From: Boesenbergia rotunda
Taxonomy: Eukaryota; Streptophyta; Magnoliopsida; Zingiberales; Zingiberaceae
Assembly: GCA_024364735.1 (NCBI GenBank)
Contig: JAGFNQ010005213.1
Coordinates: 40,152-104,151 of the forward strand
Reading direction: 5' to 3'
Length of the DNA stretch: 64,000 nt
The position numbers were made by a program, and so were the translations under genes. Positions 1-11,313 of this stretch are shown in pieces (within the stretch, counting starts at the first letter, position 1; each line of letters starts with the position of its first letter). Below the pieces are notes generated by a model. The model ran no database searches. It was not told the DNA's origin and worked only from the letters and a program-made list of their open reading frames with translations.

Positions 1-2
1 CA

Positions 3-1101
3 GATACTACAACGCAAACAACAAAATCTGCAACCTCCATCCAAACAAACATATCTGAACATCAGGCAGCTAAAGCTAAAGAAATTCAAAAGGTAAAAAG
101 TAAAATCTTGAAGAATTCCAGGACATTTTTAAAGAAGAATAAAGATGCAGAGATTGTTGAAACATTATTAAAGCTTAGTAAATTAAAGTGAGTTAGTTGC
201 TATTGCGTTTGGAAAAATATTGTAAAACAATGATGATTATTGACATTCATTAATAAAATTTAATTATTCACATTGTTATTAAGTTGCTTATCTTATTTGC
301 ATGTAGGTATGAGTTGAACCCAGTATGGTCCAATGAGACCTTTTCATTAGATATGCAATCATTTTTGACAATATTTGATTGTAATGACTACATCACCGGG
401 GATTGCATAAATACATACTGGACAATTCTTGCAAATAAAGCAAAAGTGTGTAACTCACCATACCAGCCCTCCATATTCTGTGGGGTGGGGTTTGATGTAA
501 GTTAATTAGCTACTTGTTTTGTTTATTTTTTCTATGATTTAGTCCACTGACACTTCCTTTTTAATAAACATAGGAACTTTTTGAGGCGATTCACGCTCAG
601 ACATTTGAACAAACTATTGCTACTGATACGGATAAGCCAATTAGATATATCATCTGTGCTCTAAATAATGCAGATGATCATTGGCATCTAATGATTATTA
701 ACCTCGAGGAAGGTAGTATCTATCATTATAATTCTCTCGCTGCCACAGAAGGGTACATTGCCAAATTTGAAAAAATTGTAAGTTTTCTATTTCATATATA
801 TACCTCTACAAAAAGTTTCAGACCAATATAATTGTTACTAATGTAATATCTGTGTGGGTGACATTTTTTAAAAATTTGAACTGGTCATATTACAAGATAT
901 GGAATAAAGGATTGCCTTCCATAGCTGGGACAGAGTTTAATAAAATTGATGTAGAAGGACCCACCCAAAGCAGATCGTAAGAGGATGTTTATTTTTATTA
1001 AAAATAACAATTGATATCATGGTTGGATTTATAAGATGACAACAATGTGAATATTGGTTTTTCAGGTTGGATTGTGCATTTTTTCATAATGTGGTATGCT
1101 G
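3..1101 (+). pseudogene. Ulp1-like (C48) cysteine protease gene of a Mutator-like element, 3' part
   Basis: The coding sequence is spliced. I read exons at 3-187, 307-496 and 574-777, one starting near 890, and one starting near 1066, with GTGAGT or GTAAGT donors and AG acceptors. The product resembles the Ulp1/SENP peptidase domain carried by some plant Mutator-like elements. The HWHLM block holds the presumed catalytic His, the PTQ block the oxyanion Gln, and the last exon has DCAFF with the presumed catalytic Cys. The usual Asp after the His is Asn here (YHYNSL), and the frame stops a few codons after the Cys, before the usual C-terminal helices. It may therefore be inactive. The 5' part lies outside the window. 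The gene converges on the transposase of the same presumed element. The family call is good; activity is doubtful. Confidence 0.72.
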
Positions 1102-1224
1102 AAAGTCTGCTTTTCCAAAGATCTACAGATTTTAGCCAAAAGCAAATGAAAAAATTATCGATTTCAGGTGGGATATAAAATAATGAGAGACAACTTTTGA
1201 AAGCTAAATCTGTAAATATTGTTT

Positions 1225-1840
1225 TTGTTGATACTATGCATATGTAATTATGATGACAAACATTGTATATTTGTAATTATACAATCTATGTACTCCTTTT
1301 CAAATCAATGAAACTTTGCTTTCGATTATTGTTTTTGTCTCATATATAATCTGTAATCTGTAATTGTTGTCGAACCCATCAGTAATATTGAACCTTGTTT
1401 TTGCTGGAATCATTTGAATTCAGGACCACGGTGGGCCTGAAACAAAAGCATTTTAGGAAACCCACTCAGGGCCTGAAACAAAATGATTCGGTTGTATAAT
1501 GTAAGTGTAATGACAAACAATATATGTTTGTATTTATAATGTATGTAAACCATTTTGATACTCTAATGGAGCATTACTTTCGATCCTTGTTATTGTGCAA
1601 TCTCTAATCTATAATCTGTCCTCTTGTCGATACAATAAGTAATATTGAACCTTACTTTTCCTCTACCCTAATTTGAATTCATAGCCCACGCTGGGCCTAA
1701 AATGATATTATTTCAGGCCCAGCATGGGCCTAAAATGAGATGATTTCAGATAATCTCATTTCAGGCCCAAGCTGGGCCTGAAACAAAAATGTTCAGGCCC
1801 ACGCAGGGCCTGAAACAATAATCTCATTTCAGATTTCAAA
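1225..1840. repeat. Tandem duplication (~250 bp) with GGCC-centred palindromes
   Basis: A segment of about 245-255 bp containing the phrase AGTAATATTGAACCTT occurs twice (about 1235-1480 and 1490-1730). Each copy ends in short palindromes. From 1420 to 1835 at least six units carry TTTCAGGCCC or GGGCCTGAAA, often as a pair forming a hairpin with a loop of about 5-6 nt. The same arms recur in the array at 4690-5170 on the other side of the transposase gene. No coding sequence is seen in 1102-2546. Confidence 0.75.
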
Positions 1841-2264
1841 TAATTCAATAAAAGAATGATTAAATATTTTATATAAATATACATGTTATGAAAATATTTT
1901 TTATATGAAACAAGAAGGAGAGTACCTTAATAGACATTGCATACCACAATTTAATTCCATCTATATCATTACCTCATATTTTCAGAATTTGGCACAGCAG
2001 GAGGTTTGTATCATGGACCTATGATATTTTGATTTCTCAAAATATATTACCAGTAGTTAGAGTTTAGCTAGCTAGGAGATGATATTTTTGGTCTCCAAAC
2101 ATAGTCCTAATGATTATCAATTACGTGTTAATACAGTATCAGTTGGCACAGAACAATGAATCAACAAAGCAAACAAACAGAGGACCTCAAATGACATATA
2201 TTCACAAACCATAGGACTTCAGGACTTCAAGACCTGAAATAACATTATTGTGGGTTTAAAAATC

Positions 2265-2394
2265 AGAGGACTTCACAACTGATCTTTTCTGCTTACATAA
2301 AATTACACAAGAAGAATTGTATCATAATAAGAGGACTTCACAACTGATCTTTTCTGCTTACATAAAATTACACATGAAGAATTGTATCATAATA
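2265..2394. repeat. 65 bp tandem duplication
   Basis: Two head-to-tail copies of a 65 bp unit (2265-2329 and 2330-2394) differ at one position by eye. They lie just downstream of the transposase stop codon and would be in its 3' region. The near identity points to a recent event. Confidence 0.85.
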
Positions 2395-2546
2395 TTGAAA
2401 TACTTCTTCAAGTCAGAACATTAACAACAACTAGTTTTTTGACAATACTATGGTTGTACAATATACAAAATATATACATTCAGTTCTCCTCCATACAAAA
2501 TATACACTTCAATCAGAATATTGGGTCACTACATATACCAATTAAC

Positions 2547-4680
2547 TCAAGACCTTAGGGCTGGCAGCATTCTACATGTCCTTTTATTATGACCAAGTTG
2601 TTTGCACCGGCTGCATTTTAGTTTCACCTTGCCATTGTGTCTGGACTCTATCCGTGCCTTCTTTCGTCTACCAGGCTGCACAAGGCTACGGGGACATAGA
2701 ACTGTAATGTCGTTTACTGCAGTAGGCCAAAACTGCTTACTCCTACAAGGGAAAATACGATCCATGTAAACCCACTTCCAAGTTTCAGAATAAAAATAAT
2801 GCTCACAATATGGGAGTGTATCCATGTTCTTGTGAATGATTACGGTAATAACATGTGAGCAAGGAAGTCCTGAAATTTGAAACTCCCCACAATGACAAAA
2901 CTTTTTTTCCAAATCAACAATGTATGAAGTGCCCCATGTTTCTACTTCCATTTCTGATTGAGAGTAAGGGTGAACCTTATAAGCTCTTGCTTTCTCTCTC
3001 CTTGAATCCATTTCTTTTATAGCATAAGGTGTCAAAGCAACATGCCATTTGGAGACTTCCTCTCTACGGTTATAGAACCATTGAGCAACTTTTCTTCTTG
3101 TATTATCAATTAACCTGTTTATGGGAAGCTCATGTGTAGACTTGAACAAAGCATTTAAGCTCACCACACAATTCGTGGTAAGCATTCTGCACCTTCTCCC
3201 TATAAAGTGTGCATTTGCCCACCTTTTAGGGTCAATGTTGTGAAGCCACTTATGGGCAACTGGATATTTTTCAAGCATTGTCTGCATTATCATATCATAT
3301 TAGAGTGTTGTGTTGGCTCATGCTACTGCCCAAAACAAACCTACAGCAGCTCTACTTCCAGTATCAGTTACCATATTACAACACATGTGGTGGCAACAAA
3401 AGACATTATGCGCGTTTGGGTAGACTTTTCTAACTGTTGATATAATGTCCCGATGTCTATCTGATACTATGGTGATTGAGTGATCATCGACACCAAAGAA
3501 CCTCTTTGTATGCTCCCAAAACCACTCCCATGCAGACCCACATTCAACTTCAGCTATTGCGAAGGCAACTGGAAGAACATTGTCATTACCATCAATCGTC
3601 GTTGCAATCAACATTACTCCCGGATACTTTCCTCTTAGGTGTGTGGCATCAATTCCGATAAGTCTACGCAAATAAGACCTGAACACCCTTCGGCAAGCAC
3701 CAAAAGCCCAAAAACACCGCTGGAACTGATTGTCACCATTCTTGCATAGTGCCACATACGTTTTAGGATCTCTAGCTCTTAACTCATGCAGATATTGTAG
3801 AAGATCTCTGTAAGCCTCATCATAATCTCCAACAACCTTTTTCAATGCTTTCTCCCTAGCTATGTATGCTTTTCTGTATGATATGGTCACTCCAAATCTA
3901 ACTTTAATATCTGATATAATCATACTTGGTTTGTATTGTTCATTATGAAGAAATTGCTCTTCAACAAAAGAAGCAACAAATGATGAAGAGCATGCATGAT
4001 GATCAGCACTTTCCCTAACAGTTCCACATTGGTGTTCCTTTATATATTTTGTAACAATGAACTCTACTTCCCCCCTTGCTACTACTCTCCATGTACATGG
4101 TTGGTTGAAGCACACTGCTTTAACTCTATTTTTCGGGTGTCAACTGGGTTATATCTCATATGCTTAGCCATGGCATGTTTGACAAGTGCATTCTTGAATT
4201 CTTCTCTAGATGGAAATATCTACCCCACAAAAAATTCATGCCATCTCTTGCCTCTACCTCTCCAATTGGCCCAGCAAGCAATCAAGAATTTAATATATAA
4301 GGATCTTCAGCTAATGAAAACTCCTCCTCTAAGTCACTGTACTCATCTGGGGGGAATTTATGTTCCTCAATCTGCATATCATCGGCTTGGAATTCTAGTA
4401 CACTTGTAATGAGTTCTAATTTATCTGCATTCCAGATTTCAATTCCTTCCTCCCCACTACAGGTTGGCTCAAAGAATTCAACAACTCTTGTAGAAGAATT
4501 CAAACCCTCACCTTCTATATTTGTTGCTTCTTCATTTAGATCAATTGTCAAATTCCTTGTAATTTCTAATTCATTCCCCGTGACAGCATTATCATCAAGA
4601 GTATTCCATATTTCAGATAGAATTTCGGCAACAACATTATCATCCCTGAAAAATAAATTACAATTACATTTTGTAAACAT
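2547..4680 (-). pseudogene. MuDR-type transposase of a Mutator-like element, copy 1
   Basis: Read from 4680 down. An acidic N-terminal part (4282-4680) starts right after an intron acceptor (TTTTTCAG then GGATGATAATG). A MuDR N-terminal block with SREEFKNAL follows near 4150-4230. The MULE transposase domain lies at 3318-4115, with IGIDATHLRGKYPGV and later GSAWEWFWEHTKR. The C-terminal part (2547-3293) has a SWIM zinc finger (CHCGEF...LPCSHV) and a CCHC knuckle (CSRCKQLGHNKRTC). The gene is broken: TGA at 4282-4284, TAG at 4220-4222, TGA at 3318-3320, TAA at 3300-3302, and a one-base deletion near 4250 relative to copy 2 at 19576. A palindromic array fills the intron just upstream. It is a dead transposase of an element that also carried the Ulp1-like gene. 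Confidence 0.88.
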
Positions 4681-4689
4681 TGAAAATCA

Positions 4690-5170
4690 TAATCAAGGAC
4701 CTAGGAAGGCCTGAGGGCCTGAAATATTGATTTCAGGCCCTCACAAGGCCTGAAATCATATTTCAGGCCCTACGAGGGCCTGAAATCTTTTGATTTCAGA
4801 CCCTCACAGGGCCTGAAATCAGTATATTTCATGTCCTTGGAGGGCCTGAAATCTTTTGATTTCATGCCCTGACTGGGCCTGAAATCAGTATATTTCAGGC
4901 TCTTGAAGGGCCTGAATTATATTGATTCAGGCTCTCCCAGGCCCTCAAATCCAATGATTTCAGCCCTTGTAAGGGCCTGAAATCTTTTCATTTCAGGCCA
5001 TGGGAGTACCTGAATTCCTTTTATTTCAGGCCCTCCCAGTGCCTGAAAACAACATATTTCAGTCCCTCCTAGGGCCTGAAATCTAATGATATCATGCACT
5101 CCCAGGGACTGAACTCCTTTAATGTCTGGCCCTTCTAGGGCCTGATATGGTAATATATCACCCCCTAGGT
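4690..5170. repeat. Palindromic minisatellite in the transposase intron, about 14 units of ~34 bp
   Basis: Each unit is a hairpin of the form TTTCAGGCCC, loop of about 5-6 nt, GGGCCTGAAA, with a short spacer such as TCTTTTGA or TCAGTATA. Fourteen GGCCTGAA-like cores can be counted between about 4700 and 5160, with compensating and non-compensating changes. On the minus strand the array lies directly upstream of the acceptor of the transposase exon. Apparent ORFs here are by-products of the repeat. Confidence 0.85.
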
Positions 5171-6216
5171 CAAATTCAAGCATTTATTTATCTTAAGTTT
5201 AACAAATTTCATAGAGCCCTTATTATGTAATGCATATCACCCTTAGACTCCTCCAAACATAAAAATTGTAGCAAGAGTTGATAAATATAAAACTAGGTCT
5301 GATATCATATCAAAGATGACAATCATACGTACATTACTATTTGTATTTGTTACCAATCTGTTGCATGTTTTTTCTCCTTCAACACCTATCTTCCTCAGCT
5401 GCCTTGATGAATTGAGTTATGTAAGATCGAAATATATACGTACCCTCATGATAATTTGACTCTGCAAGGTAGTAATATATATATAGGCTGAGAAAATTTT
5501 CACTACCTGGTTATCCGAACCACAAATTATTATTTTACTGCAAAAGTGGTTCGGATGTCTCGAAAATGTAAATGTAAAAGGTATTTTGTGGCGGCAAGGG
5601 TATAATAGGAAGTTCACTTAAAGGGCTGCGCCCTTTGGTAAAATACAAACCATGGTATGCCCTTTGGTAATTTTCAATTGTTACGTACGTCCTTTGATAA
5701 ATTGCCGAAATAAATGAGGATGATGAAAGAATAACCTAACAATTAGATGCCAATCAACTTGATCAACTGACATGGTAATTAAAGGCTACCTTTGAATAGA
5801 AATTGGCCAACGTATGAAAAAATTGCATATGGATTTTTATTTTTATTTATTTTTAAAGGCGCACAGGAGTAATAAAATAATGCCGTGGTGGGTACGATGT
5901 CAATTTCGTTAATACTTGGAGAGAAAAATACTAAAAGGCAAACATTTAAAAAAAACAAACATCGAGGTGTTTATATATTCAAATTTATATATTCCATAAT
6001 GATATGGACATATGAAACAAAAATGAATGAGATGTGATTCTTAAATTATCCTATTTTGTCTAAAATTATTGAGTTTGTAAGCCCAATAACTTTCGAATAT
6101 AGTAGCAAGCATAGCCCAACAGATTTCAACATGACCTACCAAAAGAATTTTTAGTCTAGAAGACGTTATTTATTTATTTATTTTATTTACAAGGGCCGAG
6201 TATCTAGGCTTGCGCC
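5171..6216. other. AT-rich non-coding stretch with a 300 bp segment repeated at 18248
   Basis: No gene is seen. The segment 5704-6000 closely matches 18248-18545 in the same orientation, sharing for example GGCGCACA and AATAATGCCGTGGTGGGTA. Both lie about 1 kb upstream of a MULE transposase copy, but in opposite orientation relative to the transposase. A short inverted pair, AAAGGGCTGCGCCCTTT, lies near 5620. Confidence 0.6.
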
Positions 6217-6312
6217 CGACTAATTCGCCTGCCTGATCGGCCCTGCCCTATAGCCTTCAACGAGAGTCCCCACCGGTCAACGACTAATTCGCCTGCCTGA
6301 TCGGCCCTGCCC
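6217..6312. repeat. 32 bp direct repeat, 64 bp apart, at the truncated edge of a gypsy element
   Basis: A 32 bp sequence beginning CGACTAATTCGCC occurs at 6217-6248 and 6281-6312. The second copy abuts the point where homology to gypsy reverse transcriptase ends. It probably marks the rearrangement that removed the 3' half of the element. Confidence 0.7.
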
Positions 6313-8673
6313 GACTATCCTCAAGTGTGTAGCATGGTCCTCGGGAGTCTGTGAGTATATGAGAATATCATCAATAAATACAATGACGAATTTATCGAGA
6401 TACTCCCTGAAGATGTGGTTCATCAGCTCCATGAAGACTGCTGGAGCATTGGTTACTCCAAAAGGCATTACTACAAATTCGTAGTGTCCATATCTTGTCC
6501 TGAAGGCCGTCCTGGGGATGTCACTTTCTTTAACCTTTAGCTGATGATACCCAGAACGCAGATCTATCTTCGAGAACACTGTAGCCCCTTTGAGTTGATC
6601 AAATAAATCATCTATTCTAGGAAGGGGGTACTTGTTCTTGATGGTCACCTTGTTCAGAGCTCTGTAGTCTATGCACAGACGCATAGATCCATCCTTCTTC
6701 TTGACGAATAGTACAGGAGCTCCCCAGGGTGAATGACTCGGGCGAATGAAGCCCTTGTCTAGTAGCTCCTGGAGTTGCTCTTGTAATTCCTTCAACTCTG
6801 CTGGAGACATACGATATGGGGCCTTCGAGACCGGACCGGTACCGGGCACTAGCTCGATCTCGAATTCCACTTCTCGGTTGGGAGGTAGTCCAGGTAATTC
6901 TTCTGGGAACACTTCTGGATATTCGCAGACTACCCGTACATCCTCCTGCTTGAGTTCTTCCTTTGCTTCTGATTCCACTATGTGTGCAAGAAAACCAGCA
7001 CACCCTTGCTCTAGCATCTGGTGGGCTGCCAAGGCTGAGAGAAATTTCTGAGTCTCCCTCCTTGGGGTTCCTTGAAACTCGAATGGTGGTTCTCCTTCTG
7101 GGCTGAAAACCACCTTCCTTCTACGGCAGTCCACTGAAGCGCTGTACTTACTGAGGAAATCCATGCCCAGTATGATGTCGAAGTCCTGCATCGCAAGGAC
7201 TATCAGATCGACATATAGCTCTCGGTCTGAAATCTTGATTGGCACAGCCCGGAGCCTCTGGGTGGATTCCATGATTTCCCCTGAAGGGAGAGTTGTCAGG
7301 AATCTAGACTCCCAACTCTCTGTAGGCACCTGTAACTTACTAGCAAATGGTACTGATACGAAAGAATGGGTCGCCCCAGTGTCAAACAGTGTAGTAGCTA
7401 AATGCTGAAAAATAACTATTTGACCTGTTACGACCGTGGAGGCGCTGGCAGCTTCTTCTTTCGTGAGGGAAAAGACTCTGGCATTGGTTGGAACTGGTGC
7501 TGCTTCCAACCCTCCCTGACTGATCTGAGGTCCCTCCAGCATAGTAGGCATGTAATGTAACTGAGGCTGGCCTCCATACTGAACGGACTGCTGAGGAAGT
7601 ACCTTGAACTTGTTTGGGCAGTCTCTGGATCTGTGTCCCTCTTGTCCACATGCATAGCATCCAGTTACACCCAAAAGGCATGTCCCTGGATGGTTCCTCC
7701 CACACTTAGGACAAGGTGGATACCTAGCTTGCTTATTCTCTGGTTTCCCTTTCTGGCTGTCAGGCCACTGCTTCCTTTTGTGGTTCTTGTTCTTCCAGTT
7801 CTGGCTATTTGACTGAGGCTTCTGACCTCCTATTGTCTTGTTCTCAATCAGGACTGGCTTCTGCTGTGCTTGCTGTGCCTTGATGCTATTCAGGTAGTGT
7901 TCTGAGATTAGAGCACTACTGACCAACTCCTCGCTGGTCTGGGGTCGGTGCATCCCGCTGTTCACGTTGAGTGCTATCTCAGGGTTCAGCATGCGGAGCA
8001 TCAGTCTGACTCGCTCCTTCTCTGTGCTGACTAGCTCTGGGCAGAGGCGAGCTAGTCTGTTGAACTTTGCGACTGCTTCTCCCACTGGTAGGCTACCCTG
8101 TCTGAACTCCATGAAGTCCTCGAAGTGCTTGTTGGTAACCTTCATGTGGAAAAATTCCTCATAGAACTCGTGCTCAAAATCTGCCCAGCTCATCTGATTG
8201 ACTACCTTCTTACTCTTGACTCGCTCCCACCACATACGAGCATCTCCAGTTAGGCAGAAGGAGGCACATTTGACCTTCTCAACCTCTGGCCAGTCAAGAA
8301 GCTCCATCGTGCTCTCTAAAGTCTTGAACCAAGCCTGGGCATCCCAGGGCTCAGTCGTGCCTGAGAAGCTTTCGGGTTTCAGCCTCTGCCACTGGACGAG
8401 GTATGCTTCTTGTCTTCGGTTCACAGCAGGGGTCTCCTGTGGGACTGGTGGAACTTCAGCCACTACTGGGGTTCCCACTCCTGCTGTGGGTGGTGTAGGG
8501 GGCACTGGGTGCTGATTCGCCATCAGTGTGGCGATGGTCTTCTGTTGTTCTGTAATCTGGGCTTGCATTTGAGCAATGACTGCCATCAGGTTTGGCTGTT
8601 CTGTGCCAGGCTCACTGTTATCTTGAACTGGAGTTCTGTTATTAGCATTAGGAGCTCGGCCTCTTCTTGCCAT
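6277..8673 (-). pseudogene. Ty3/gypsy gag-protease-RT polyprotein, 3'-truncated
   Basis: A single open frame of about 798 codons starts at an ATG at 8671-8673. In order it has a proline- and glutamine-rich N terminus, a Retrotrans_gag domain (about residues 90-290, with FCLTGDARMWWE), a CCHC zinc knuckle (CYACGQEGHRSRDCP, about 345-360), an aspartic protease (LFDTGATHSFVS, about 430) and reverse transcriptase up to FIDDILIYS (about 770). The last residues are non-homologous, since the element is cut at about 6313. RNase H, integrase, chromodomain and 3' LTR are missing. The arrangement and motifs fit the chromovirus side of Ty3/gypsy (Tekay-like, by inference). The absence of internal stops suggests a fairly young insertion. 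PBS and 5' LTR follow on the right at 8954-11313. Confidence 0.9.
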
Positions 8674-8953
8674 CTAATAATGCATAAGGGAACAAGAAAT
8701 CACTATTACATCTCTAGGTATAAACTTATCTTCTTACTTAGAAATCTGATATCCATTCTAGGGATTAAACATGATTCCGTGATACTAAGGGATTAAACAT
8801 GCTTCCTTGTTCTATGCACATGTGAGTAGTACTTAAGCATTTCTCTATACTGCAATTAAATAAAGGAGCAACAGAAAAACTGAAACTTAAAGCTTTCTTA
8901 CTTGAAGACGGCAAGGTTGATGCTGATGTGTGTGTGATGCTGGAGAATGGGAA

Positions 8954-8967
8954 CTGCTCTGATACCA
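8954..8967 (-). promoter_or_regulatory. Primer binding site (initiator tRNA-Met type)
   Basis: On the minus strand TGGTATCAGAGCAG begins two bases inside the LTR1 boundary. This is the common plant retrotransposon PBS complementary to the 3' end of initiator tRNA-Met. It fixes the orientation of the gypsy element and the inner LTR edge at 8970. The stretch 8674-8953 is untranslated leader. Confidence 0.88.
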
Positions 8968-9201
8968 CCTGTAGCGACCCGCCTTCTTACTGTCTTTAGA
9001 CGGATCGTTACTTTTCTCTACTTCTCAACTTTTATACATGACTAAAGAAAATTGCGGAAATCTTGTTTTTTTTCTTTTAAATTCTGCTAACAATTATATT
9101 CTAACTTAAGCAATCATGTATAATAATACCATGCCATACTTTCTTCTCAAATCCCATAGCTAATACCTGTTGAAAACAGCCTTACCCTTCTTAAACTGCC
9201 T

Positions 9202-9238
9202 GTACCAGTCGACTGGTGACGTGGCAGTCGACTGGTAC
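9202..9238. repeat. Perfect inverted repeat inside LTR1 copy A
   Basis: Arms GTACCAGTCGACTG (9202-9215) and CAGTCGACTGGTAC (9225-9238) are separated by 9 bp. The structure recurs at 33111-33147 in copy B, and copy C has two related pairs between 49487 and 49583. In the element's orientation it lies about 250 bp from the LTR 3' end, in the U5 side. Confidence 0.85.
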
Positions 9239-11050
9239 GCCTGTAATCAGTTTTACAGGTTTCGGCCCTTGCTTTCCAAGTCCACCATTCCTTCAATTTC
9301 GAGCCATATCAAACTACGACATCATTTCTATACTCTATATCAGTTTCCTAAACAATTTAGCCAATCAAACGAATCCATAAACTTGAATTTAGGACTTTTA
9401 TGGAAGAAAACAAACTAAACAAGTTTATATAAACTTTAACAATAGAGTTTGTACCAATCTTGACTTCTATGAATTTATAACACCAAATACATGTTCTACG
9501 ACCTTGCTAAAGCATTGTGAAATGTGATTGCAACTTTTCTAAACATTTTTAAGCAATAAAACTCGATTCAAAAGGAAAATTGATACTATCTTGGCACAAA
9601 CACCTTTTTCTCTAACAAAGTATCAATATTTCTAACTACTCACACTTTTACTCATCCAATGCAATCATGGGGATATATATGCTAAAGGAAATGACATGGA
9701 ATCTTTACTCTAAGAAATTTAGCATATAAAACTATCCAAAACTCAAATACTCCATAATCTCCATAAAGCAAGAACTTGAAATTTGAATAAACTTAAACAT
9801 TGCAATTCAAATAACTAAAATGTCTCGTCTCAAGGATCTCTCCATAATCAGCCACCACACACACTCTACTCAGCACCGCCTCATCGTCTTCCTTCAGAAT
9901 TGCTTGCCTTTACCTTTATCTGCAATAAGAGGAAATGCATCTATAAGCAAAAGCTTAGTAAGTACTATCTAGCTCACAAAATCTCGAATGTGCAAACATG
10001 CTTCTAGAACAATATGAAAATCATATGAGATACTAATATGCTTGAAAGGAAACTAAGAACATGTATAGCTCAAAACATGCATACTCAAGCAATAATAAAT
10101 CTCAATTTACTTTTCTTGGCTCAAATTGAAACTTTAGCTATTCTTTTGCTTTTGAAAACTTTCTGAAAACTTTCGAAACTTTGCTAAAGCATATACTTGA
10201 AAATAATAATCACTTGGATCCACTGAAGACGTAAGTACCATCTGATGCGCGTTCCCTAAAAGGTTGGGGTAGCGAGCCACCAATCCTAATAGAGCAGACC
10301 TTGGTCTACCAGGGCCAAGACCTTGGAATTGGACACCTGGATTTCTTTAACGATGCCCTTGGACGCCGGGTACTGGCCTTAGAAAATAAAATAGCTTTTC
10401 TTACTTTTCTTTCTTATCTGTAAATGCCTTGGCATTTTCTGGAGCACCTTGCGTGCTAAAATCCCTAAGTCTTGACTTTTGGGGATTTCTTAAGGCCTTG
10501 GCCTTTTCTTTTCTTATCTTTATCTCCTCTTTTCTTTTCTCATAGCTTTCTTAGACCCTAAACTCATATAGGGTACATGAATAAACTTATACATAAGCAT
10601 ACAACAATTAATGAACTAAGATAACATGCAAAAACTTAAACAAAAAGGAAATAGCTCTTTTTAAAAACTTTTAAAGGAAATTCTCGCGGAAAAACCGCCT
10701 CTTACTGCAGGTGAGCAGTACTTACATTGATATCTTGGACTTACAACCAAGATTGATGTCTAGAGCTCGAGAGAAACTTGAGATCTCGGAGAATTCTTCG
10801 CGCCTACGCGTTCCTCTCGTCGCGGGGATCCCAAATATAGGATTATCTCTTGGAGAAGAGTCTTCGCCGGCCCTCTAAGGCTTGGTGTGGCGTGCACACA
10901 AGAGAGGAGAGGGAGAGGGGTCGGCGCAACCTTGGGAGAGGGAGAGGGTTTGAGAGAAAATAAAACTTCTCTCTTTAAGTATCTATTTATACTTATGGGG
11001 CGGATCGACCTAACTACAACTTATATACATGTCTCTCCATCCTTTTTTGT

Positions 11051-11128
11051 GCTTGATACCCTAGCCCAGCTGGCCGCGCGCTCCCTTGGTCTCGTGGTGG
11101 TCGCGGGTTCGAGCCACCCGCTGCACTT
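11051..11128 (+). other. tRNA-like pol III promoter motif embedded in LTR1 copy A
   Basis: An A-box-like TAGCCCAGCTGGCC near 11062 and a B-box GGGTTCGAGCC near 11105 are spaced as in a tRNA or tRNA-derived SINE, on the strand opposite to the element. A T-rich stretch follows. Copies B (34962-35030) and C (51441-51510) keep the boxes. It is not a functional tRNA: no proper acceptor or anticodon stem is evident. Confidence 0.6.
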
Positions 11129-11313
11129 AATTGGTTTTTCCATTTTTTTGCTTTTTGCTTTTTCTTTTTCTTTTTCCAAAAATACCAAACGGACTCGAAA
11201 AATTCCATAAAAATACTCTAAAAATTCCTAAAAATACCTAGAATATTTCTAAACCATTTCTAAATAATTCTAAGGACTTTAAGAACTAAAAATGGAAATT
11301 TTGGGGCGTTACA

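Larger units (their letters stand above)
8970..11313 (-). mobile_element. 5' LTR of the gypsy element (family LTR1), copy A
   Basis: Read on the minus strand, the LTR starts TGTAACGCCCC and ends GGGTCGCTACA. Two further copies with the same ends lie at 32883-35218 and 49298-51664. It contains a 14 bp-arm hairpin at 9202-9238, pyrimidine-rich stretches, and a tRNA-like pol III motif at 11051-11128. The outer edge abuts the GATCGGTC repeats of an LTR2 copy. The matching TSD cannot be checked because the other end of the element is lost. Confidence 0.88.

Noticed and set aside
4690..5170. Possible CRISPR-like array
   Set aside because: The units are imperfect hairpins with short variable spacers in a plant intron, with no cas genes; ordinary minisatellite structure explains them.
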